NCBI RefSeq assembly: GCF_943193215.1
Contig: NZ_CALPDH010000026.1
Coordinates: forward strand, 19,684-83,683
DNA: 64,000 bases
Direction: 5' to 3'
Source: Acetatifactor aquisgranensis
GTDB taxonomy: Bacteria; Bacillota; Clostridia; Lachnospirales; Lachnospiraceae
Program-made: the position numbers and the translations under genes
Notes under the pieces: generated by a model
Told to the model about the DNA's origin: nothing
The model's input: only the letters and a program-made list of their open reading frames with translations
Databases searched by the model: none
Shown: positions 54,252-61,459 of the stretch, piece by piece
How the letters are laid out: the number at the start of each line of letters is the position of its first letter
How positions within the stretch are numbered: the stretch's first letter is position 1

Positions 54252-56006
54252 ATGAAAAAATCAAAGCAAATGATAATTTTCAAGATCCTTTTTCAGGCAT
54301 GCGGAAAAGAAATGGCGGGATATTTGCTTACGATGGTATGTACTGCATTCTCGGGTCCGGCAATGCTCTTTTTCAGAGGAAGGGTTATAGACGCTGCAAT
54401 ATCCGAAAAAGGGATTCTGCTGTTGGAAATGTTGTATTTCGGTGCTGTTGCTTTCTTGACCTTTTTAATCACCTACGAGAATAGTATGGGAAAGCAAAGG
54501 ATGAAAAGGAAGCTTTATGGACAATTTTCAGCGAAAGTTTTGGAGAAGTTTTCTAAAATCCAGTATTCAGCGTATGAGTCGGAGCAGACCCTTGACATCA
54601 TAAAGCGTATGGGGAACGCGCCCCAAGAAAATATTTTGCAATTTTTCAATGCTTTTTTGGAATTGTTTTCTGAAATAATTAGCGCGCTTTGTTATGCCGC
54701 TGTTTTCGCAAGCCTATCTGTCTGGTGCATGATATTGGGACTGTTAGCTTTTGGGGTCATGTTGTTCTTTGATTTCAGGCGGATGCGCATCATGGCAAAT
54801 TTGTATGACGAACAGACACAAGAGGAGCGCTTGATGGAAAGCTATGAGCAGATGCTGGGGAACAAGGCGGTGGTGTATGATTTGCGGGTGGCAGACGCAG
54901 TAGATTTTTTGCTGAAAAAGAGAAAGGAACTATCCGATTCGATTGTGAAAGAGCGCTATCGCCGGACGATACAGTCACAGCTTGTTTATGAATATGGCGA
55001 CCTGGTGGTAGTGGCGTGGATGGCGATTGTTCTGCTTTTTCTGGTGGATTCCTTTATAAAAGGGGCTCTTACAATCGGTCTGTTCATTACTCTGGTTGGC
55101 GCGCTTCAGCAGATAATAGATTCTTTCCGTAAGATTGGGGATGAGTATTCCGAACTACAGCGGCGGATTATGTTTGTGGACTACTATCTGTCGTTTATGC
55201 GGCTGGAGGAGACGGCTGAGAGAGGATCCGGAGATTTAGAACTGGAGGAAGAGGGCGTTCGCTTTGAACATGTGACCTTTACCTATCCGGGAAAAACGGA
55301 GCCGGCACTGCGGGATGTAAGCTTTGTGATGAAGCCTCGGACAAGGAGGGCGCTGGTAGGGGAGAACGGGTCTGGAAAATCCACGCTGATAAAGTTGATG
55401 TGCGGTCTGTACAAGCCAGATTCTGGAAGGATATTGATTAACGGTCGTGATACGGCAGAGCTGGATTCCAGGGCCTTAATCCGGAATTTTAGCGTCATTT
55501 TCCAGGATTATGGAAGGTATTTTTTTACGGTACAGGAGAATGTGGAATTGGGTGATATTGATAAAATGAGCCGCTCCCAGGAACAGAGAGAACCGGAAGT
55601 GAAAGCGGCGCTGCATGAGGGTCTGTCCGATGAACTGGCCGAGAGGCTGCGGCAGCCGTTAGGGAACCTTTCGGAGGACGGCATCGAGCTCTCGGGAGGA
55701 CAGTGGCAGAGGCTGGCTTTATCCAGAGCCTGTTACCGGGATAGTGAGATTTTGATATTGGATGAGCCGACTGCTTCGCTGGATCCGGTTGCGGAAAATG
55801 AGTTATATGCGAATTTTATCGAGATGATGAAAAACCGCTCATGTATCCTGATTTCGCACAGGCTGGCTGTGGCCAGATATGTAGATCGAATATTAGTCTT
55901 GCAGAGAGGGGAATTGATTGAAGACGGAGACCATGAAGCGCTTATGCGAAAAAATGGCGCGTATGCGTCAATGTATTATGCACAAAGCCATTGGTACATA
56001 ATATAA
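54252..56006 (+). CDS. Second ABC exporter half-transporter, subunit 2
   Basis: A 584-residue partner: membrane domain (about 1-315), Walker A GENGSGKST (K376), signature LSGGQWQR, Walker B LILDEPTASLDP, H-loop LISHRLA. ATG 54252 follows GAGGTG. Base composition is clearly AT-richer than the mannosidase and importer genes on either side, which hints at separate origin. It converges on the GntR/LacI regulator; a strong hairpin lies between. Confidence 0.9.
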   Translation: MKKSKQMIIFKILFQACGKEMAGYLLTMVCTAFSGPAMLFFRGRVIDAAISEKGILLLEMLYFGAVAFLTFLITYENSMGKQRMKRKLYGQFSAKVLEKFSKIQYSAYESEQTLDIIKRMGNAPQENILQFFNAFLELFSEIISALCYAAVFASLSVWCMILGLLAFGVMLFFDFRRMRIMANLYDEQTQEERLMESYEQMLGNKAVVYDLRVADAVDFLLKKRKELSDSIVKERYRRTIQSQLVYEYGDLVVVAWMAIVLLFLVDSFIKGALTIGLFITLVGALQQIIDSFRKIGDEYSELQRRIMFVDYYLSFMRLEETAERGSGDLELEEEGVRFEHVTFTYPGKTEPALRDVSFVMKPRTRRALVGENGSGKSTLIKLMCGLYKPDSGRILINGRDTAELDSRALIRNFSVIFQDYGRYFFTVQENVELGDIDKMSRSQEQREPEVKAALHEGLSDELAERLRQPLGNLSEDGIELSGGQWQRLALSRACYRDSEILILDEPTASLDPVAENELYANFIEMMKNRSCILISHRLAVARYVDRILVLQRGELIEDGDHEALMRKNGAYASMYYAQSHWYII

Positions 56007-56009
56007 CAA

Positions 56010-56067
56010 AAACATTCCCACAAGAAGATGCAATATTCAGAGAACACTGATTCTTGTGGGAATGTTT
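56010..56067. terminator. Terminator between convergent ABC and regulator genes
   Basis: Perfect 16-17-bp stem (AACATTCCCACAAGAA at 56011-56026 with its complement at 56051-56066), 24-base loop. Read on the minus strand it is followed by TTTTTGTTATAT, so it mainly terminates the regulator transcript. Confidence 0.85.
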
Positions 56068-56074
56068 GGTGCAG

Positions 56075-57205
56075 TCAGAACACCACAGACGCCGTGGACT
56101 GATGAATCTCCAGGGAAGGGGTGATGACCTTGTGGTAAATGCCCATGTCGTTCTGCTCCAGCCGCCTGCGCAGAAGAAGCCCCGCCTCCTGGCCCATAAG
56201 GTGCTCGGACTGGTTGATATGGGTGTAAAAGTCCGGGTTCCTGGTCTTGGATATGGGCTGGTCAAATGAGACCAGGGAGACAGCTTTCGGAACGTCCAGG
56301 TTCAGCGACGCGCACAGCTCGTCCAGATAGACGCAGGTGTTGCACTCGGCGGCTATGAAAGCGGTGATTTTTTCTTCCCTGACCAGTCTGTTTACCAGTT
56401 CCCGGTAGTAATTGGTATCATGGCTGCCCACACGCTCCACCGCCTGTATGGCGCTCTCCGGCATGTTCAGGCTCTCGGCGGTGCTCATGATTCCTTCCAT
56501 CCTGCGCTTGACGGAAAAGGTGTACCTGTCCGAAGAGGTGACGAAAGCGATGCGCTGGTGTCCCAGCTCGTACAGATGTCTGACGCACAGCTCCCCGGAT
56601 TTCCCGTTGTCCGCGATGACATGGCTGGTGTTCAGGCGCGGCAGATAGCGGTCCAGGAGCACCAGAGGGTATTTCTGCAGATTCATCAGCAAAAGCTCAT
56701 TGCTGAAAAAGGGCTGATCCTGGGGAAACAGGATGATGCCCGCGATATTCGTCTCCAGGCAGCGCTTCAACAGATAGTTCTCTATCTGCGGATTCTGGCT
56801 CTGGAAAAAATGGCAGATATATTCATTCGGAGGAAAAGCCGACAGGACGCCGTTCATCATGGACAGCGAGAACATATCCCTGACCGTGGGTATGATGCAG
56901 GCGATCTCGGGCAGGTGTTCCATGCTCCCGGTGCTTTCTGCCGGTATCTTTACCTCATTGGAAAGGGAGGGCGGCACCTGCGCCCGCGATACGAAGCTTC
57001 CCTTGTTGGGGAAACGCTCTATCAGCCCCTCGTTCTTTAGCTCGCCCAGGGCCTTGGAGACCGTGATGCGGCTTACCTGATAATGCTGCATGAGCTCGTG
57101 CTCTGTGGGGAGCCTGTCTCCGGGGGCCAGAAGGCTGGTCTTGATCTGGTGCAGAATATCTTCTTTTATTTTCTGATACATGGGCTGATTCATGATATCC
57201 GCCAT
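56075..57205 (-). CDS. GntR-HTH/LacI-type sugar regulator
   Basis: A 376-residue regulator. The N-terminus (about 8-72) is a GntR winged helix (GDRLPTEHELMQHYQVSRIT), and the rest (about 98-376) is a LacI/periplasmic-binding sugar sensor, the AraR-like arrangement. ATG 57205 follows AAGGAGGG. It is divergent from the LplB/YtcP/LplA importer. A CATAGC motif lies inside both its own and the importer promoter, which suggests repression of both until an imported sugar binds. The ligand is probably a mannoside or other oligosaccharide, by context. Confidence 0.92.
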   Translation of the reverse strand: MADIMNQPMYQKIKEDILHQIKTSLLAPGDRLPTEHELMQHYQVSRITVSKALGELKNEGLIERFPNKGSFVSRAQVPPSLSNEVKIPAESTGSMEHLPEIACIIPTVRDMFSLSMMNGVLSAFPPNEYICHFFQSQNPQIENYLLKRCLETNIAGIILFPQDQPFFSNELLLMNLQKYPLVLLDRYLPRLNTSHVIADNGKSGELCVRHLYELGHQRIAFVTSSDRYTFSVKRRMEGIMSTAESLNMPESAIQAVERVGSHDTNYYRELVNRLVREEKITAFIAAECNTCVYLDELCASLNLDVPKAVSLVSFDQPISKTRNPDFYTHINQSEHLMGQEAGLLLRRRLEQNDMGIYHKVITPSLEIHQSTASVVF

Positions 57206-57260
57206 AGAACAATCCCTCCTTTGTAATCCCGAATCAGATGAAGCAAGTAGTTCCCCTTTA

Positions 57261-57290
57261 AATATACCTCATTGATATGCTATGTGTCAA
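57261..57290 (-). promoter_or_regulatory. Promoter of the GntR/LacI regulator with CATAGC motif in the spacer
   Basis: On the minus strand: TTGACA (57290-57285), 18-bp spacer, TATATT (57266-57261). CATAGC (57284-57279) follows the -35 box directly. Confidence 0.75.
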
Positions 57291-57337
57291 GCTGGGCATT
57301 TTGCTGAATTCGTCCTATTTGTTATATGAATTATGTC

Positions 57338-57459
57338 GCATAGCCGGCATGGAAATATGTGAAATATAACTAAAAATATATTTCGAAACCAAAAAGTTGT
57401 TGCGCTGTGCATAGCGGTGTGCTATTATTTAACAAGAAAGACATGGCAAATAGCATAGC
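57338..57459 (+). promoter_or_regulatory. Importer promoter and GCATAGC operator-like repeats
   Basis: TTGCGC (57400-57405), 17-bp spacer, TATTAT (57423-57428). GCATAGC occurs at 57338-57344, at 57409-57415 (between the boxes) and at 57453-57459 (just after the start site). The rest of the 346-bp intergenic region is AT-rich with no gene. Confidence 0.65.
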
Positions 57460-57551
57460 AAAATGAATATATACATAACAAATAATGCATATAAAGTCAT
57501 GTTGAAATCTCGTGCATAATATCAAACTGTGAGGAAAGGGAAGGTGTGTGT

Positions 57552-58511
57552 ATGGCAGGGAAGACGGCAGGGGCTGCATTAAGCCCGGAGCAGAAAGCCT
57601 ACAACAGAAAGCGGTTGTGGGTGGAGATTAGGAAACACTGGTTACTGTATGTGTTTCTGTTGCCTTGTTTGGTTTCATTGATTGTATTCGCATATGTCCC
57701 CATGGGAGGCATCGTGCTGGCATTCAAGAACTATCGGTTCGACTTAGGTATCTACGGCAGCGAATGGGCGGGGCTCAAGCATTTCAAATCGTTCCTCACG
57801 TCCCCTGAGTTCTGGACGACGACGAGGAATACAGTGGTCATCAGCATCATGAAGATTATCATCTGTTTCCCGGCGCCTATCATACTGGCCCTGCTGCTCA
57901 ATGAGGTGCGGGCGAAGAAGTTCAAGAGTGTGGTTCAGACCGTGAGCTATCTGCCCAACTTCGTATCCTGGGCCGTGGTGGTGACATTGCTGACGGCGCT
58001 CTTCTCCCCCTACGGCGGCATCTACAATGACATCCGCAAGGCCATGGGGCTGGATCCCATCTTCGTGCTGGGCGAGAAAGGGGCGTTCTACCCGCTGGTC
58101 ATCCTGACGGACATCTGGAAGAACGTAGGCTGGAGCTCCATCGTATATCTGTCCGCCATCACCGGAGTGGATCAGGGGCTCTACGAGGCGGCCGCCATCG
58201 ACGGCGCGAACCGCTGGCAGTCCACCTGGCATGTGACCATCCCCGGCATCTCCACCACCATCGGCATCATGTTCATCATGAGGATGGGCGGAATCCTGGG
58301 GGCGGACATGGATCAGCTCCTGCTGTTGCAGCAGCCTGCGAACATGCAGCTGTCCCAGGTTCTGGACACTTATATTCTGCAGACAGGTCTCCGGTACGGA
58401 AAGTTTGAGTACGCCACGGCCATCAACCTGATTCGGTCGATTATCTCGCTGGGATTCGTGGTGATTACGAACCACCTGACGACCAAGTATACCGAAGTAG
58501 GCTTGTTTTGA
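57552..58511 (+). CDS. Sugar ABC importer permease, LplB type
   Basis: A 319-residue permease with six membrane helices and the EAA loop YEAAAIDGANRWQSTWHVTIPGI near 215-237 that contacts the ATPase. It belongs to the LplB/CUT1 group for complex oligosaccharides. I prefer ATG 57552, eight bases after GGAAGG, over the GTG two codons earlier. It is first in an operon with YtcP-type permease and solute-binding protein. No ATPase gene is in the operon. Confidence 0.95.
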   Translation: MAGKTAGAALSPEQKAYNRKRLWVEIRKHWLLYVFLLPCLVSLIVFAYVPMGGIVLAFKNYRFDLGIYGSEWAGLKHFKSFLTSPEFWTTTRNTVVISIMKIIICFPAPIILALLLNEVRAKKFKSVVQTVSYLPNFVSWAVVVTLLTALFSPYGGIYNDIRKAMGLDPIFVLGEKGAFYPLVILTDIWKNVGWSSIVYLSAITGVDQGLYEAAAIDGANRWQSTWHVTIPGISTTIGIMFIMRMGGILGADMDQLLLLQQPANMQLSQVLDTYILQTGLRYGKFEYATAINLIRSIISLGFVVITNHLTTKYTEVGLF

Positions 58512-58528
58512 CAAGGAGGAGAGTGAAG

Positions 58529-59416
58529 ATGAAAGAGACCAGAGGTCAGAAGATATTCAAGGTATTCAACTATACATTTCTGGGGCTGCTGGGGCTGGCC
58601 ACCTTTTACCCTTTCTGGTACGTGCTGGTGGCGTCCCTGAACGAGGGCCGTGACTTTATGCGGGGCGGCGTATGGTTCTTCCCCAGGGCTTTCACCCTGG
58701 AGAACTATGCAAAGGCATTCAACGATGATAGAATCGCCCCCTCCCTGAAGATTTCCGTGGAGGCCACGGTGATTGTGGTGTTGGCAAGCCTCTTGCTCAC
58801 GGCGCTGGCGGCTTACGCCCTGACGGTGAAGACCTTGCCCGGGCGGAACATATTCAGCTTTTTCTGGTACTTTACCACCATTTTTGGCGGCGGCATGATT
58901 CCGTATTTCATGGTGCTGAGGGATCTGAAGCTGACTTCCAGCTTTTGGCTGTATGTCATCCCCAGCCTGTTCAGTTTCTCTAATTTCATCCTGTTGCGGG
59001 CGAACTTCCAAGGCATACCCTATGAGCTGCGGGAATCGGCACAGCTGGACGGAGCGGGGGACTGGACCATCTTAAGCAGAATCTATCTGCCCCTGTCCAA
59101 GCCGATTCTGGCCACCCTGGCACTGTTCATCGGTGTGGGCAAATGGAACGACTGGTTCACAGCTGCTTACTATCAGAGCGATTCGAAGCTCTATCCTGCG
59201 GCCACAGTGCTGCAGAGGCTCCTGGCGGAGGCTTCCGCAGGCAGCCAGGTCAAGGTGGGACAGGAGACGGCGGCTGCCGGTGGTATGACTACCTACACCT
59301 CCCAGTCCCTGCAGATGGCATTCGTTATGATTCTGACGATGCCCATCGTAATTGTCTATCCTTTCCTGCAGAGATATTTCGTGAAAGGTGTCATGGTCGG
59401 TTCTGTAAAGGGATGA
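58529..59416 (+). CDS. Sugar ABC importer permease, YtcP type
   Basis: A 295-residue second permease of the YtcP/CarB group with six helices and EAA loop YELRESAQLDGAGDWTILSR. An internal stretch (VLQRLLAEASAGSQVKVGQETAAAG) is an extracytoplasmic insertion common in this subfamily. ATG 58529 follows AAGGAGGAG. It pairs with the LplB-type permease to form the channel. Its stop codon lies inside a perfect palindrome. Confidence 0.95.
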   Translation: MKETRGQKIFKVFNYTFLGLLGLATFYPFWYVLVASLNEGRDFMRGGVWFFPRAFTLENYAKAFNDDRIAPSLKISVEATVIVVLASLLLTALAAYALTVKTLPGRNIFSFFWYFTTIFGGGMIPYFMVLRDLKLTSSFWLYVIPSLFSFSNFILLRANFQGIPYELRESAQLDGAGDWTILSRIYLPLSKPILATLALFIGVGKWNDWFTAAYYQSDSKLYPAATVLQRLLAEASAGSQVKVGQETAAAGGMTTYTSQSLQMAFVMILTMPIVIVYPFLQRYFVKGVMVGSVKG

Positions 59417-59430
59417 CGCGTCATCCCTTT
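59407..59430 (+). promoter_or_regulatory. Perfect palindrome at the end of the ytcP-type gene
   Basis: Arms AAAGGGATGACG and its exact complement, 12 bp each with no spacer; the stop codon (59414-59416) lies inside. A T-run (TTTTTG) follows at about 59439. It could be a stabilising 3' stem, a weak terminator or attenuator ahead of the binding-protein gene. Confidence 0.65.
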
Positions 59431-59495
59431 GGGATGATTTTTGTTCCTTTACCCGAGATATAGGTAAAAACCAAAATAGAAGGAGGAAACAAGTT

Positions 59496-61316
59496 ATGAA
59501 GAAAAAGGCAATGGCATTGCTGATGTCTGCGGCTATGGTAGCGAGCGTGCTCACTGGCTGCGGCAGCGGCGACAGCGGTAGCAGCCAGTCTTCCGGCTCC
59601 CAGGGGGGGCAGGAGTCCAGCGAGGCTACGTCAGATGACGGAGCAGCAGCCGATGACGGAGCAGCCGCGGACGACGGTCAGGCAGCAGCCGACGATGGAG
59701 AGTACTATACGGACGAGGACGGGAACAAGTATAAGAAGTTCGACGACGTCCAGCTGAAGATGCTGATCTGCTGGAACGGCGGATTCAAGACTGCCTCTGA
59801 CCAGTACAACAACGATGTGGCTACAGCCATCCGCGAAAAGATTGGCGTTACTGTAGAGTTCGAGGGCATCAACATGTCCGAGACAGAGAAACTGAACCAG
59901 ATGTTCGCCACCGGCGATATGCCCGACATGGTAAATGCACCCTACTGGGGCGGTTCGGCAGGCGAGACCGGTGTCATCAAGAAGGGCGGAAATGAAGGCC
60001 GTCTGATCGACATCAGCGGTCTGGTGCCCAACTATCCCAACATTGCGGACGCTTATGAAATCGGCGTCATCAGCACCAAGTATCTGGAGAACGACATCGA
60101 GCAGGAGGGCGGCGCAAGATACGTTCTGCCTACGGAGGTGGCCGGCGACGTGGAAGATATCGCTCTGTGGGCCTACGGCGTATTCGTAAGAGGCGATGTG
60201 CCTGAAGCTCTGGGCATCGATGAGAAATCCATCAAGACATCTGAGGATCTGCTGGACTTCATGGAGAAGGCAAGGGACTATGGCTTCAAGGATGTAAACG
60301 GCAATGACTGTATCGTAGCTACCACCTACCACAACGGCTGGAGCTATCAGGATTACGGTGCAAGCTTCGACCAGAAGAAGCTGACCAGCTACAGCCTGGG
60401 CGAGGACGGCAAAGTGGTCTATGACAAGCTGACAGAGAACTATGTGAACAAGCAGCTGTTCTTCTGGAAACTGGTGCATGACGGCATCCTGGACAAGGAG
60501 TGCTTTACCCAGACCGACGACAGAGGCAAGGAAAAGGTGGGCAACGGCACCGCTCTGTTCTCCTGCGCACAGTACGGCGTGACCATAGACGCCACAAAGC
60601 AGACCGGATTGTATGATGAGCATCCGGAGATGAGATATATCCCCGTAGGTCCCCTGAACTACCAGGACGGCTCTGCATTGGTACAGCTGGAGTCCGAGGG
60701 CAGAAGCGGCTCCCCTGTCATCTTCTTCCCCACCACCTGCTCCAACATCGACGCAGCCCTGACCTGGCTGGATTATGTGAACAGCAAAGAAGGCTCCAAG
60801 CTGATTAACTACGGCTTCGAGGGCGACACCTATGAGATGAACGATCAGGGACAGCCCAGAATGACCGCTGAGCTGACCGAGAGATATGCCGCGAACCAGG
60901 AGCAAGTGAACGAAGAGCTCCGCGAGAGAGGCATCAAGTACATGGCAGGCAGGACCTATGTGGCCAAGAAGTACATGCAGTGGTTCGGCGAGACAGGTCC
61001 TTTCGAGGCGGACGCTCTGGATCCCTATCTGGTTGAATACCGCAAGCAGAGGCCTGCAGAAATCATGCCCGGCTATGCCATCGACGCTCTGGCTCCCGGC
61101 TTTGAGGGATACGAGGAGTTCTCCCAGTGGGCGTTCGACAGCGAGAAGGAGAATGAGTACGTGCAGCGCGCATTCTTCGCTGATACCGAAGAGGAAGCAA
61201 GATCCATCATCGAAGATTATCAGGAGTACCTGAGAACCAACGATGGCGGCAAGATGCAGGAGTTCCTGGACTACATGACCAGCGTGTCCACCAGCAGGGA
61301 TGACATCGTATACTAA
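59496..61316 (+). CDS. Sugar ABC importer solute-binding lipoprotein, LplA type
   Basis: A 606-residue lipoprotein. The signal peptide ends in the lipobox LTGC with lipidated C22. A Ser/Gly/Asp/Ala-rich linker with DDGAAA-type repeats (about 24-70) leads into a large bilobal binding domain of the LplA/extracellular solute-binding family 1 type. ATG 59496 follows AGGAGG. It captures the oligosaccharide at the surface and delivers it to the two permeases. Mannoside as ligand is inferred from the regulator and neighbouring hydrolases only. Confidence 0.95.
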   Translation: MKKKAMALLMSAAMVASVLTGCGSGDSGSSQSSGSQGGQESSEATSDDGAAADDGAAADDGQAAADDGEYYTDEDGNKYKKFDDVQLKMLICWNGGFKTASDQYNNDVATAIREKIGVTVEFEGINMSETEKLNQMFATGDMPDMVNAPYWGGSAGETGVIKKGGNEGRLIDISGLVPNYPNIADAYEIGVISTKYLENDIEQEGGARYVLPTEVAGDVEDIALWAYGVFVRGDVPEALGIDEKSIKTSEDLLDFMEKARDYGFKDVNGNDCIVATTYHNGWSYQDYGASFDQKKLTSYSLGEDGKVVYDKLTENYVNKQLFFWKLVHDGILDKECFTQTDDRGKEKVGNGTALFSCAQYGVTIDATKQTGLYDEHPEMRYIPVGPLNYQDGSALVQLESEGRSGSPVIFFPTTCSNIDAALTWLDYVNSKEGSKLINYGFEGDTYEMNDQGQPRMTAELTERYAANQEQVNEELRERGIKYMAGRTYVAKKYMQWFGETGPFEADALDPYLVEYRKQRPAEIMPGYAIDALAPGFEGYEEFSQWAFDSEKENEYVQRAFFADTEEEARSIIEDYQEYLRTNDGGKMQEFLDYMTSVSTSRDDIVY

Positions 61317-61376
61317 TCCGTAATCTCGTTCTGCAATGGTTTTATAAATAGTTCCATAGAAGAAATAATTAAAAAC

Positions 61377-61423
61377 AAGAGGGTGCAGCTTAATAGGTAT
61401 ATACGATTAAGAGGCATCCTCTT
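61377..61423 (+). terminator. Hairpin between the binding-protein and GH42-like genes
   Basis: AAGAGGGTGC (61377-61386) pairs with GCATCCTCTT (61414-61423), extended inside by CTTAAT/ATTAAG. Followed by ATTCTATAAAAT, a weak T tail, so partial termination or attenuation is more likely than a full stop. Confidence 0.6.
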
Positions 61424-61459
61424 ATTCTATAAAATCGGCCGAAAAAAGGGAGGCATATT

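Noticed and set aside
52254..56074. Bacteriocin or lantibiotic locus around the second ABC pair
   Set aside because: No C39 peptidase, no modifying enzyme and no small Gly-Gly leader peptide was seen.
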